Shown: positions 25,840 to 34,465, counted from the stretch's first letter. The stretch is DNA of 64,000 nucleotides from Lentzea sp. NBRC 102530 (GCF_030269365.1 NZ_BSTF01000006.1:186001-250000), one strand, 5' to 3'. Program-made: numbers and translations. The notes: a model not told the origin generated them from the sequence alone.

Positions 25840-26571
25840 TCATGCGCGGAGCTCCAGCGGGGACAGCTCGCGGTTCACGATGTCCTTGGCGACCTCGTCG
25901 AGAGGTCTGCCCATCGCGAAGGCGTAGCCGCGCAACCGGGACAGCGCCTCCTCCGCGGAGATGCCGAGCGCGGCGAGCACCATGCCGGTCGCCTGGTGCA
26001 CCTGTTCGCGGCCGGGCGAAAGCACACCCCGCAGGCCGTCGGCGCCGTCGAACTCGCCCAAGAGCACGCCGAGCAGCACCGCGGTCACCACGTCGACCAC
26101 CTCCAGCGCGACGGCGAGCTCGTCCGCCGACAACCAGCCGGGCCGGCTTCGGTAGAGGTCGATCGCGCCGATGCCGATCGCGCCCGCCTGCAACGGGAAC
26201 GCGAAGATCGCGCCGATGGGCAGCGCGGCGATCGCCGCCGCGAACACGGGCCACGCGAGGACCGACGCCTGCGACAGGTCGGGAACCAGCACGGGCCGGC
26301 GGGTCGCGAACGCCTCGAAGCACGGACCCTCGCCCAGGTCGAACTGGACGTTCTCGATCTTCATCGCGATCACGTCGCTGGCGTACAACGTCTCCCGCTC
26401 CTGCGGGCCACTCAGCACCGAGATCGAGGCGCCGTCCACCGGCAGCAGGCCCACGCACGCGCGGATCACGCGAGCCAGGACGTCGAGCTCGCTGTTGCTG
26501 TCGCGCAGCGCCGCGATCACCGTGGCGCGCGCTTCGATCACCGATCGGCGACGACTGTCAGGTTCGCGCAC
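25840..26571 (-). CDS. GAF-ANTAR domain regulator
   Basis: 243 residues: GAF about 15-170 (VDGASISVLSGPQERETLYA, LGEGPCFEAFATRRPVLVPD, IFAFPLQAGAIGIGAIDLYR) and ANTAR about 180-238 (HQATGMVLAALGISAEEALS). It belongs to a different GAF subgroup (GPCFEA) from the other three and is closer to the GAF-only protein at 30 kb. Function inferred as RNA-binding antitermination. It precedes another GAF-ANTAR gene in the same direction. Confidence 0.85.
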   Translation of the reverse strand: MREPDSRRRSVIEARATVIAALRDSNSELDVLARVIRACVGLLPVDGASISVLSGPQERETLYASDVIAMKIENVQFDLGEGPCFEAFATRRPVLVPDLSQASVLAWPVFAAAIAALPIGAIFAFPLQAGAIGIGAIDLYRSRPGWLSADELAVALEVVDVVTAVLLGVLLGEFDGADGLRGVLSPGREQVHQATGMVLAALGISAEEALSRLRGYAFAMGRPLDEVAKDIVNRELSPLELRA

Positions 26572-26851
26572 CTCTGGTCACACCGCCGAACAGCGACCAC
26601 TGGTCCATGACTGGCACGGTTTCCTCCACCACGTCGACTGGTTCCAGTCGCTCCTGGACGTAGCGAGGTCTAGGCCCACGCCTTGCGTGACCGCATCAGG
26701 ATCAACACACCCAGCGTACCGCGTGGCTTCGTGGCAGGCGGTACGCCCCGCTCACAACGGGTTTCAGCGCACGTGGCGGCTGAGTCCTGCCCGGCGCCGC
26801 CCGCCGGGGAACCCGCGGTGGCGGACGCGAACCGGTGCGGTTCGCGTCGGT

Positions 26852-27100
26852 TCACCGGCGGTGCGCGCGGGTGACCCCGCCACCGGTGTGCGGGTCGCGG
26901 CCGCGCGGGTAGACGTCGTGCTCGCTGATCGTGCCGTCCCGGTTGCGCGTGATGTGGTCCACCGCGTGCACGATCGCCATCTCACGGCCGTCGGCGCTAG
27001 CCTCCTCCTTGGTGAGGTGCGTGCTGGAGGCCTGGTCGTTGCCCTCCACCCGGTTCTTCCACCGGCCGTCCTCGAAGTAGGTCTCGATGTCGCCTCGCAT
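26852..27100 (-). CDS. DUF2188 domain protein
   Basis: 82 residues: WKNRVEGNDQASSTHLTKEE, ASADGREMAI and RNRDGTISEHDVYPRGRDP fit DUF2188, small proteins with the W-x-V ... S/T-K-x-E-A ... I-x-x-D-G-x-I pattern, of unknown role. ATG with AGGAG at 8 nt. It lies 58 nt downstream of the STAS gene and may be the last gene of the RsbQ-like/PP2C/STAS operon, consistent with a stress role. Confidence 0.8.
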   Translation of the reverse strand: MRGDIETYFEDGRWKNRVEGNDQASSTHLTKEEASADGREMAIVHAVDHITRNRDGTISEHDVYPRGRDPHTGGGVTRAHRR

Positions 27101-27158
27101 GGGCTCACTCCTGTCGGGTCGTCCGGTCGAGTACCCCCGGCCGCGACCCGCACACCAC

Positions 27159-27521
27159 TCACCCTCCGGCCGGCGACTCCGGCCAGGCGGCCTGGGCCTG
27201 CGCGGCGGTGGCGTAGGTGGTGAAGAAGGTGTCCAGCCCGATGAGCACGAGGGTGCGGGCGAGGTGGCGTGGGACGCCGGCGAGCGCCAGGCCGGCCTCC
27301 GCGGAGTGCGCGAGGTTGCGTGCGGCGATCAGCGCGGAGATGCCGCTGGAGTCGCAGAAGAGCAGTCCGGTCAGGTCGAGCACGACCTGCTGGCCCGGCC
27401 GCGGCGAGATCGCCTCGACGGCCTGGAGTGCGCGCGGGGCCGAGGCGGAGTCGAGCTCCCCGGCGAACTCGACCACCGGACCCGCTTCCAGGTCGAGCGT
27501 GGTGACGGTGAACGAGGTCAT
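27159..27521 (-). CDS. STAS anti-sigma factor antagonist (RsbV-like)
   Basis: 120 residues, a single STAS domain: GPVVEFAGELDSASAPRALQ, QQVVLDLTGLLFCDSSGISA. The loop DSSG (57-60) keeps the phosphorylatable Ser, unlike the STAS protein at 2.4 kb. In partner-switching systems an anti-sigma kinase phosphorylates this Ser, and a PP2C phosphatase removes the phosphate to free the sigma factor. Its ATG overlaps the stop of the PP2C gene (ATGA), so the substrate is made together with its probable phosphatase. Confidence 0.88.
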   Translation of the reverse strand: MTSFTVTTLDLEAGPVVEFAGELDSASAPRALQAVEAISPRPGQQVVLDLTGLLFCDSSGISALIAARNLAHSAEAGLALAGVPRHLARTLVLIGLDTFFTTYATAAQAQAAWPESPAGG

Positions 27522-28708
27522 GGTCTCTCATCTCCAAGCAGGCGCACGCTGAGTGCGAGGAGCGCGGTGTCGTCGTCGACACCGTCGCCGAAGCTGTCGA
27601 GCAACCGGGACACCGCGGCCACGGTCTCGGTCGCGCTGCCGACGTCAAGGGTGTTGGCCCAGTCGCGCAGGTCCTCCTCGTCGTAGCGGACGCGGCCGTG
27701 CGTGCGGGCCTCGGTGAGTCCATCGGAGTAGAGCAGGAGTGTGTCACCGGGCCGCAGGCGCAGCTCGACCTCGACGAAGCGGGCGTCCGGCAGCGCGCCG
27801 ATCAGCTGACCGCCCCTGGTGTCGAGTAGCTCGGCCGCACCGTTGTGGCGGATCACCAGCGCCGGCGGGTGCCCACCGCTCGCGAGGGTGACCTTGGCGC
27901 CGTCTCCCGCCGGTTCGAGCAGGCCCTGGATGGCGGTGCAGAACCGCGGCGTCGCGCCGTGCTGGTCCTTGAGCAGCGCCGTGTTGAGGCGCTTCAGCAC
28001 GGAGGCGGGACCGGGCTCCTGCACGGCGGCGGCGCGCAGCGTGTAGCGGGTAAGCGACGTGACCACGGCGGCCTCCGCGCCCTTGCCGGACACGTCGCCG
28101 AGGAAGAACGCCCACGTGTCGCCGGTGAGGGGGAAGAGGTCGTAGAAGTCGCCGCCCACCTCGTCCGCGGAGGCGGGGTGGTAGTAGGCCGCGACGTCCA
28201 TGCCGGGCACGTCCGGCAACGACGGCGGCAACAGCGTGCGCTGCAAGGTGGAGGCCAGCAGCTGTACACGGTCGCGTTCCTGCTCCGCCTCCTGGCGTGC
28301 GCGCAGCAGTTCGTGTTCGTAGGCGCGCCGGTCACCGGCGTCGAAGATGGTGGTGCGGATCAGCTGAGCCGTGCCGTTCGCGCTCGTCTTGACCGTCGAA
28401 CTGACCAGCACGGCCATTCGCGTTCCGTCCGCGCGCACCAGTTCCAGCGCGATACCGCCGATCTCGCCGTGCATGCGCAGCATCGGCGCGAAGTGCGTCT
28501 CGTGGTAGATCCGGTCGCCGACGGGGAGCAGATCGGCGAACCGCCGACGCCCGAGGAGTTCCGCGCGTTCGTGTCCCAGCCATCCCAGGAGCGTGGCGTT
28601 GATCTTGGCGATCGTGCCGTCCATCAGCGTGGACAGGTAGCCGCACGGTGCGTTCTCGTACAGGTCTTCCGCACTGTCCTCCAGCAACGCCGAGAACGTG
28701 GTCTCCAC
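27518..28708 (-). CDS. PAS-PP2C (SpoIIE-type) phosphatase, RsbP-like
   Basis: 396 residues: PAS about 10-130 (YENAPCGYLSTLMDGTIAKI), a charged coiled coil about 130-165 (QEAEQERDRVQLLASTLQRT), and PP2C about 170-390 with GGDFYD, LGDVSGKG, YSDGLTEA and DDDTALL, all metal-binding Asp present. PAS-coiled coil-PP2C is the layout of B. subtilis RsbP. GTG at 28708 follows GAGGAGG at about 7 nt; the frame also opens at 28744, overlapping the upstream stop. It sits between an RsbQ-like hydrolase and a STAS antagonist, so it probably dephosphorylates that antagonist. Confidence 0.88.
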   Translation of the reverse strand: METTFSALLEDSAEDLYENAPCGYLSTLMDGTIAKINATLLGWLGHERAELLGRRRFADLLPVGDRIYHETHFAPMLRMHGEIGGIALELVRADGTRMAVLVSSTVKTSANGTAQLIRTTIFDAGDRRAYEHELLRARQEAEQERDRVQLLASTLQRTLLPPSLPDVPGMDVAAYYHPASADEVGGDFYDLFPLTGDTWAFFLGDVSGKGAEAAVVTSLTRYTLRAAAVQEPGPASVLKRLNTALLKDQHGATPRFCTAIQGLLEPAGDGAKVTLASGGHPPALVIRHNGAAELLDTRGGQLIGALPDARFVEVELRLRPGDTLLLYSDGLTEARTHGRVRYDEEDLRDWANTLDVGSATETVAAVSRLLDSFGDGVDDDTALLALSVRLLGDERP

Positions 28709-28740
28709 TCCGGCCTCCTCGCCGCTTCCCGCCGGGCGGA

Positions 28741-29544
28741 TCACCGGGCGCCCGCGAACTCAGCGATCGCGGCCGCCGTCTGCTCTGGAGCGCTCAGCTG
28801 CGGGCAGTGGCCGATCGCATCGAGCGTCACCAGCACGCTGCCCTCGATCCGGTCGTGCACGAACTGGCCGACCTCGCGCGGCGCGATCGCGTCCGAGGAG
28901 CACTGCAGCACGGCGGTCCGCACGGTGACGTCCGCGAGGTCCGCGCGGTTGTCGGACAGGAAGGTGGTGCGCGCGAACACCCGCGCGATCGCCGGGTCGG
29001 TGCGGCAGAACGCGGCCTCCAGCTCACCGGCGACCTCGGGCCGGTCCGGGTTGCCGGCGATGACCGGCGCCATCGCCGCGGACCAGCCGAGGTAGTTCGA
29101 CTCGAGCGAGTCGAGCAGCTCGTCGATGTCCGCACGGGTGAAACCGCCCCGGTAGTCGCCGTCGTCGAGGTAGCAGGGCGACGGGGTCAGCAGCACGAGC
29201 TTGGCGAACCTCTCGGGCTCGCGGTTGGCCGCGAGGACGGCGATCATCGCGCTGACCGAGTGTCCGACCAGCACGACGTCCCGCAGGTCCAGCTCCGCGC
29301 AGATCTCCAGCACGTCCTCGGCATAACCGTCGAGTGTGGTGTAGCGCTGCGGGGACCAGGCCGCGACGTCGGACCTGCCCGACCCGACGTGGTCGAACAG
29401 CACGATCCGGAACCGCTTCGACAGGTCAGGCACCACCAGCCTCCACAGGTTCTGGTCGCAGCCGAACCCGTGGGCGAGCAGCACCGTCGGAGCGTCCTCG
29501 CAACCGATGACGGTCACGTTGTTCCTGCGTCGGGCATCCATCAC
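28741..29544 (-). CDS. Alpha/beta hydrolase, RsbQ-like
   Basis: 267 residues with the RsbQ/KAI2/D14 type signature: LLAHGFGCDQNLWRLVVPDL, LFDHVGSGRSD, and the nucleophile in LVGHSVSAMIA (Ser96). Asp218 (SSDAIAP) and His246 (IGHCPQLS) complete the triad. B. subtilis RsbQ binds a hydrophobic ligand and activates the PAS-PP2C phosphatase RsbP under energy stress. Here the next gene encodes exactly such a phosphatase, immediately downstream. First gene of the operon. The name is inferred from motif and context together. Confidence 0.87.
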   Translation of the reverse strand: MMDARRRNNVTVIGCEDAPTVLLAHGFGCDQNLWRLVVPDLSKRFRIVLFDHVGSGRSDVAAWSPQRYTTLDGYAEDVLEICAELDLRDVVLVGHSVSAMIAVLAANREPERFAKLVLLTPSPCYLDDGDYRGGFTRADIDELLDSLESNYLGWSAAMAPVIAGNPDRPEVAGELEAAFCRTDPAIARVFARTTFLSDNRADLADVTVRTAVLQCSSDAIAPREVGQFVHDRIEGSVLVTLDAIGHCPQLSAPEQTAAAIAEFAGAR

Positions 29545-29710
29545 CGCATCCTGTCACCTGTGCGCGCGGCGGCCGGCCTGGGCGCACCCGGCCACCGGCC
29601 GTCGGGTCCGGCGTCAGCGGAGCGCGAGCGGAGTCCGCGTCCGGCGTCTGTCCACTGTGGAAGATGATTCCGGCATGATCTTTCCGTGCTGTGCCGGTGC
29701 CCTGACGGAC

Positions 29711-29920
29711 TCATTCCCGCGTCCCTTCGCGCGTGATCGCGTTCCGCAGCGCGTCCAGGGCGTGGTGTTGCAGCAATCTCACGGCCGCCGCCGTCGAGCC
29801 CAGTGCCGACGCCGCCTGCTCGGCGGTCAGGCCGCGCACCACGCGAAGCTCCAGCACGGCGCGTTGCTCAGGGCTGAGCACGCTCAGATGTCCCAGATCG
29901 GCGTGGGGCTGATCGCTCAA
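29711..29920 (-). pseudogene. ECF sigma factor remnant (region 4 only)
   Basis: About 58 residues (LSVLSPEQRAVLELRVVRGL, TAEQAASALGSTAAAVRLLQ, HHALDALRNAI) correspond to sigma-70 region 4.2, the -35 binding helix-turn-helix of ECF factors. Region 2 is missing; upstream the frame continues as Arg/Pro-rich non-homologous sequence. A TTG at 29920 could start a minimal protein, but this is best read as the 3' stub of a deleted sigma factor gene. It lies beside the partner-switch operon, which is suggestive but not proof of a link. Confidence 0.6.
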
Positions 29921-30041
29921 GAGGACACCGGCCCTGGACCGGAGGGATCCCGAAACCTGTGGGGAACGTGGTCTCGCACGGCCCACGCGAGGCCACGAGG
30001 TGCCTCGGCGTCGAGCTGCGACTGCACCGCCACCAGACACT

Positions 30042-30539
30042 TCACCACTCGTCGTCCAGCAGCAGGGTGAGAGCAATGTCGGCCAGCTGCACTGCTCCGG
30101 CGACCTCGGTGGGTGTCAGCGCGTCGCCGTCGCCGCGGTGGATCTCCAGCACACCGAGCGGTTCCGCGCCGAGGGCGAGAGGAAAGGCGAAGATCGCCGC
30201 GACTCCGGCCTCGACCGCCGCGCCGGCCAGGAGCGGCCAGCGCACCGACGCCACGTGGTCCACGAGATCCGGCACGAGCACCGGCCAGTTCTGCCGGGCC
30301 GCTTCGAACGCGGGCCCCTCGCCGAGCATGGTCTGCAGCTCCGCGATCTCCTCGCCGCAGAACCCGGAACTCGTGTAGAGGTCACAGCGGCCTGCGGCCT
30401 CCCACAGGTAGAGCGCCGTGCCGATCGCGTTCGTCCGCACCCCGCACGCGATGCACACGTGCCGGACGGCTACCTGGCGGTGGACGAGCCGGGCGGCGAC
30501 GTTCGCCGAAACCGCCGAAAGGCGGCTGATGTCGAGCAT
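30042..30539 (-). CDS. GAF domain protein without ANTAR
   Basis: 165 residues forming one GAF domain: AIGTALYLWEAAGRCDLYTS, LGEGPAFEAARQNWPVLVPD, IFAFPLALGAEPLGVLEIHR. It ends about 20 residues after the GAF (TLLLDDEW), with no ANTAR region, in contrast to its relative at 25840-26571. The motif is GPAFEA: Cys is replaced by Ala. It could be a free-standing sensor or a truncated GAF-ANTAR. Start ATG at 30539; GTG at 30551 lies within the same conserved upstream element. Confidence 0.75.
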   Translation of the reverse strand: MLDISRLSAVSANVAARLVHRQVAVRHVCIACGVRTNAIGTALYLWEAAGRCDLYTSSGFCGEEIAELQTMLGEGPAFEAARQNWPVLVPDLVDHVASVRWPLLAGAAVEAGVAAIFAFPLALGAEPLGVLEIHRGDGDALTPTEVAGAVQLADIALTLLLDDEW

Positions 30540-30597
30540 GGTGGGCAGCACTCCAGACCGTGACTGGCGAAGTGGGGCCACCGGGGTCCGGGGCGGC
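30540..30597 (-). promoter_or_regulatory. Upstream element shared with the TPR gene at 7.3 kb
   Basis: Minus-strand GCCGCCCCGG, then CCCCGGTGGCCCCAC, and CGGTCTGGAGTGCTGCCC directly before the ATG. The segment upstream of the TPR gene (7288-7343) has the same order of blocks with the last 18 bases differing at one position. Likely a shared promoter or leader. Confidence 0.45.
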
Positions 30598-30831
30598 GTG
30601 GCGCGATTCCGCCCGACCGAGCCGGACGCCGGACCGATCCTAGCGTCGAGCGCGCCCGGCGACCTCCGCCGTTCGGTCACCGCGGCGAATCTCGGCGCAC
30701 GGATGTCGTCCGGTGTGGCACGACACCACTTCGAGCACAGGCCGGCACCGGGTGCGCGTTCGCGGCTCGGCGACCTGCCAGGACCAGCGGCCTGTCAGGG
30801 CTGGGCACGGTCACGGCGGCGCCGAACGCGA

Positions 30832-31887
30832 TCACCGCGGCCGACGCCGTTCTCGGCTTCCCGCCGGTTCCGGTCGCAGTGCGTTCACCGGCGCGGCGGC
30901 GTCCGCGGCGTCCGAGACCGCTGCGGCTGCCGCCTCGCTCGCCCGCGCGACGTCCTCCTCGGCCTGTGCGGCGGCGGCCTCCACGGCTTCGTCGCGCCCG
31001 GCGGCGACTGATCGTGGCAGCACCTCTGAGAACGCCTTGGAGACGTCTTGCAGTGCGGTGGTGACCTCGCTCGGGATCACCCAGAAGGTGTTGCCGGGAC
31101 CGTCCGCGAGCTTGGGCAGCATCTGGAGGTACTGGTAGGCGAGGAGTTTCGGGTCGGGATCGTTGCGGTGCACTGACTGGAAGACCTGGTCGATGGCGCG
31201 GGACTCGCCCTCCGCCTTGAGGATGGTCGCGGCCCGGTTCCCTTCGGCGCGCAACACCGCGGCCTGCTTGTCGCCCTCGGCCGTGAGGATCTGCGACTGA
31301 CGCTGTCCTTCGGCGTTGAGGATCGCGGCCCGCTTGTCGCGTTCGGCCCGCATCTGCTTCTCCATCGCCTCCTTGATGCTCTGCGGCGGGTCGATGGCCT
31401 TGATCTCCACGCGGTTGACCCGCAGACCCCACTTGCCGGTCGCGTCGTCGAGCACGCCGCGCAGCTGGTTGTTGATCGTGTCGCGTGAGGTGAGGGTCTT
31501 CTCCAGGTCCATCGACCCGACGACGTTGCGCAGGGTGGTGACGGTGAGTTGCTCGACCGCCTGCAGGAAGCTCGCGATCTCGTACGCCGCGGCGCGGGGG
31601 TCGGTGACCTGGAAGTACAGCACCGTGTCGATCTCCACCACGAGGTTGTCCTCGGTGATCACCGGCTGCGGCCGGAACGACACCACCTGCTCGCGCAGGT
31701 CGATCGGCGGGTAGACGCGGTCGACGTAGGGGATGACGAAGTTCAGGCCGGGCGTGAGGGTGCGCTGGTAGCGACCTAGACGTTCGACGTTGCGCGCACG
31801 TGCTTGCGGCACGATGCGCACAGCGCGCAGCACGGTGAACACCGCGAAGATCGCGAGCACCAGCCCGGCGACGAGCAGTGTGGACAT
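30832..31887 (-). CDS. SPFH/band-7 (stomatin-like) membrane protein
   Basis: 351 residues: an N-terminal membrane anchor (LLVAGLVLAIFAVFTVLRAV), an SPFH domain about 25-190 (RLGRYQRTLTPGLNFVIPYV, RNVVGSMDLEKTLTSRDTIN), then a long Ala/Glu-rich coiled coil (RQSQILTAEGDKQAAVLRAE) and an Ala-rich, basic tail. Stomatin-like proteins form oligomeric membrane scaffolds and are usually paired with an NfeD protein. Here only the last codons of nfeD remain just upstream (31891-31935), so the pair has been broken by the adjoining island. Confidence 0.9.
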   Translation of the reverse strand: MSTLLVAGLVLAIFAVFTVLRAVRIVPQARARNVERLGRYQRTLTPGLNFVIPYVDRVYPPIDLREQVVSFRPQPVITEDNLVVEIDTVLYFQVTDPRAAAYEIASFLQAVEQLTVTTLRNVVGSMDLEKTLTSRDTINNQLRGVLDDATGKWGLRVNRVEIKAIDPPQSIKEAMEKQMRAERDKRAAILNAEGQRQSQILTAEGDKQAAVLRAEGNRAATILKAEGESRAIDQVFQSVHRNDPDPKLLAYQYLQMLPKLADGPGNTFWVIPSEVTTALQDVSKAFSEVLPRSVAAGRDEAVEAAAAQAEEDVARASEAAAAAVSDAADAAAPVNALRPEPAGSRERRRPR

Positions 31888-31890
31888 GGC

Positions 31891-31935
31891 TCACTCCCGT
31901 GGGTAGACGACGGCGGTGGTGCCGTCGATGTGCAG
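31891..31935 (-). pseudogene. 3' stub of an nfeD-like gene
   Basis: The minus strand reads LHIDGTTAVVYPRE then a stop 3 nt before the SPFH start. This resembles the OB-fold C-terminus of NfeD proteins, which normally precede SPFH genes. Homology ends at about 31935, exactly where the plus-strand regulator sequence begins. The call rests on about 15 residues plus context. Confidence 0.5.
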
Positions 31936-31939
31936 TACG

Positions 31940-33145
31940 TTCCGGCAGCTCGGCCTCCACCCCGGTGGACCGATCAGGATCGAGGCGGCGGCCGCGCTCG
32001 TCGGGCTCTCACCGCTGCAGGCGCAGGGCCACCTGTCTGCGCTCGCCACCGTGCACCTCGTGGAGCAGACCTCGCAGGACAGGTTCGTGATGCACGACCT
32101 CGTCCAGGCGTACGCCCTCGAGCAGGTTCGTGAGCTCGCTGGCCAGGAGGCCAACCGCGCGGCGCTGTCACGTCTGGTGGACCTGTACCTGAACACCGGA
32201 GCAGCAGCTATCCGGATGCTCTGGCCGTCCCGCCCGAGACGGCCGCTTGACCTGCCTCAAACCGACGTGGAGACGCTGACCTTCCATCGCCCCGCTGACG
32301 CGGTCCGGTGGTTCGAGGACGAGTTGCAGCTCCTCGTTCGCCTGGTCCGATGTGGGGCTCGATTGGACATCGCGTCCGTCGCCTACCTGCCGGTGGTGGT
32401 GAACGAGATGCTGTTCCACCGCCGCGCCTGGTCGTGGTGGGTGCCTGCGCTGCGGGACGCGCTGGAGATGGCTCGCCGGGGCGGTCACCGCGACGCCGAG
32501 GCGTGGGTTCTGGAAACGCTTGGGGACGCGGGCATCGACGAGTTGAAGGCGGGTTCGTCGGCGGGCATGTACCGGCAGGCGATGCGGATCAGGACCGAGC
32601 TGGGCGATGCCAACGGCGTTGCCGCATGTCACGTGGGCCTCGGTCGTGCTTGCTACCAGCTCAACGACCTCGACGCTGCGGTCGCGCACCTTGAGACCGC
32701 TCGGCGGCTGAGTACGGAGGCTGGCGATCGATGGGAGTTCGCGGTGGCTTCCGCGCACCTGGCTTCCGTGCTGGCTGCTGGTGGCGACGTCGCCGCAGCA
32801 CGAGATCTGCTCACCCAGGTGCAGGCGATCTTCGACGAGGCCGAGGACCTGATGTCCTCGGGCTGCACCTCGACCTTGCTGGCAGGGCTGGCGGAGTCCG
32901 GTGGCGAGCACGAAGCAGCCCTGCACCACCTGGAGAACGCTTTGCGCATCTTCGCCGAAGTTGCCGACGTCTGGAGCCAGGCGCACATCCACCGGCGCGT
33001 CGGCGACCTGCACGCCGACCGCGGCAACCTCCACCAGGCCCACAAGTCGTGGTCCGCGGCCGCCGATCTACTCAGTGGGAACACCGAGCCGACTGCGGCC
33101 GGACTGCGAAAGCAGTTGATCGAAAGCCTCAAGGAGGACTGCTAG
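31940..33145 (+). pseudogene. AfsR/NB-ARC-type TPR regulator, N-terminally truncated
   Basis: About 400 residues remain. They start at FRQLGLHPGGPIRIEAAAAL ... VMHDLVQAYALEQV, the segment that follows the NB-ARC ATPase in AfsR/SARP-type regulators, and continue with TPR repeats (GLGRACYQLNDLDAAVAHLE, HIHRRVGDLHADRGNLHQAH). The DNA-binding and nucleotide-binding domains are gone because the sequence abuts the nfeD stub at about 31.94 kb. A GTG at 31916 could still start translation. Its stop shares a base with the next start (TAGTG), so it was once coupled to the flavoenzyme gene. Confidence 0.72.
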
Positions 33146-34350
33146 TGCACCAAGCGCTCAGCACTATGCCTGCGCTCACTGGAAATCTGGACACCGATGA
33201 GAACGCGCTCGCATGGGCGGCGCGCGACTACGGCGGCACCGTGCACGATCGCCCGGCAGCCGTTCTACGTCCTGCGGACGCGGCCGACATCGGCGCTCTG
33301 ATCAAGCACGCCCGTGAGCACGACCTCGCTGTCGTTCCCCGTGGACAAGGCCACTCCACCAGTGGCCAATCTCAGGTACTCGGCGGGGTCGTCATCGACA
33401 TGACGGCCGTCTCCGCGATCCACGAAGTCGGAGCAGACCGGGTCGTGGTCGACGCGGGCGCGAGGTGGAGCGACGTGCTGCGCGCGACCCTGCCGCACGG
33501 GCTCACACCGCCAGTTCTCACTGACTACCTTGAGCTGTCGGTGGGAGGAACCCTGTCCGTCGGCGGCCTCGGCGGGGCCAGCCACCACCACGGAGCGCAA
33601 ACCGACAACGTGATCTCGCTCGACGTCGTCACCCCTACCGGCGACGTCGTGACGTGTTCACCTGACGCGAACCGGGCCGTGTTCGACGCCGTTCGTGCAG
33701 GACGCGGTCGCAACGGCGTCATCGTCCGCGCCACCCTGCGCCTTGTCAGGGCGCCCGAGATTGTTGCTTGGCACAAGCTCAGCTACGGCACTATCGGGCA
33801 GTTCGTCGCCGACCAGCGTCAGCTGGTGACTGCTGGTGGGTTCGACTACGTCGAGGGGCAACTCAAGATCCGCGAAGGGGAGCACGTTGCCGAGCTTGAG
33901 GCAGTCGCGTTCGCGGGGCGAGGTGATCTCGCAGGCCTCTCGTTCCGTGAGGCCGAGACCCAGACGGTGACCTACTGGGAGTTCGTTGACCGGCTCGCAC
34001 CTGGAGAGCCGGTCCTCCGTGAAGCCGGGTTGTGGGAGTCGCCGCACCCCTGGTGCAACCTGCTCGTACCGAGTTCTGCAGCAGAGGAACTACTTCACCA
34101 CGCTGATGGTGAGCTCGGCGCGGATCTCTACAGCGACTTCGGCCTCGTCCTCGCCTATCCGTTGCGCACCGACAGGATCTCCACTCCACTGCTCCGGCTT
34201 CCTGCCGACGACCTGGTCTTCCTGGTGGCAGCCCTCCGATATGCACCAGCCGCGTCGCCGGAGATCGTGAGCGCAATGCAGGAGGCAAACGGCCACTTGG
34301 TCAGCAGGACCCTTGCCGCCGGAGGCACGCTGTACCTCGATCCGCTCTGA
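33145..34350 (+). CDS. FAD-linked oxidase, cytokinin dehydrogenase-like
   Basis: 401 residues. A PCMH-type FAD domain (about 40-215) contains VVPRGQGHSTSGQSQVLGGV; the GHS-x-x-GQ motif with its His is the covalent FAD attachment seen in cytokinin dehydrogenases. VGGTLSVGGLGGASHHHGAQ follows as in that family. The C-terminal half holds GLWESPHPWCNLLVP, like the CKX substrate domain. Such enzymes oxidise N6-substituted adenines; the actual substrate here is unknown. GTG at 33145 follows AAGGAGGA. A 16-bp hairpin lies 4 nt after the stop. Confidence 0.75.
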   Translation: MHQALSTMPALTGNLDTDENALAWAARDYGGTVHDRPAAVLRPADAADIGALIKHAREHDLAVVPRGQGHSTSGQSQVLGGVVIDMTAVSAIHEVGADRVVVDAGARWSDVLRATLPHGLTPPVLTDYLELSVGGTLSVGGLGGASHHHGAQTDNVISLDVVTPTGDVVTCSPDANRAVFDAVRAGRGRNGVIVRATLRLVRAPEIVAWHKLSYGTIGQFVADQRQLVTAGGFDYVEGQLKIREGEHVAELEAVAFAGRGDLAGLSFREAETQTVTYWEFVDRLAPGEPVLREAGLWESPHPWCNLLVPSSAAEELLHHADGELGADLYSDFGLVLAYPLRTDRISTPLLRLPADDLVFLVAALRYAPAASPEIVSAMQEANGHLVSRTLAAGGTLYLDPL

Positions 34351-34354
34351 GCCG

Positions 34355-34395
34355 GGTGTCTTCCGTCTGCTCTGCGCGGGCAGACGGAAGACACC
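34355..34395 (+). terminator. Strong 16-bp hairpin
   Basis: GGTGTCTTCCGTCTGC (34355-34370) pairs perfectly with GCAGACGGAAGACACC (34380-34395) around a 9-nt loop, 4 nt after the flavoenzyme stop. It is an intrinsic-type terminator without a U tract. Confidence 0.75.
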
Positions 34396-34423
34396 TTCCG
34401 AATCTGTTGTGGACACCCGAAAA

Positions 34424-34446
34424 CTGAAGTGCAGCAACCACTTCAG
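34424..34446 (+). promoter_or_regulatory. Hairpin in the 5' leader of the small secreted protein
   Basis: CTGAAGTG (34424-34431) and CACTTCAG (34439-34446) are perfect inverted arms with a 7-nt loop. The 3' arm runs into the AGGAGA ribosome binding site, so the hairpin could mask it, or the palindrome could be a protein operator. Confidence 0.45.
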
Positions 34447-34465
34447 GAGAAGGGCAGACACAACT

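Noticed and set aside
26670..26855. 61-residue minus-strand frame in the 280-bp gap before the GAF-ANTAR gene
   Set aside because: No ribosome binding site or family; Ala/Arg/Thr-rich composition. The gap appears non-coding.
31880..31960. Search for a copy of the tRNA-Leu 3' end at the left edge of the island
   Set aside because: Nothing matching the last 20 bases of the tRNA was seen, so no left attachment site is claimed.
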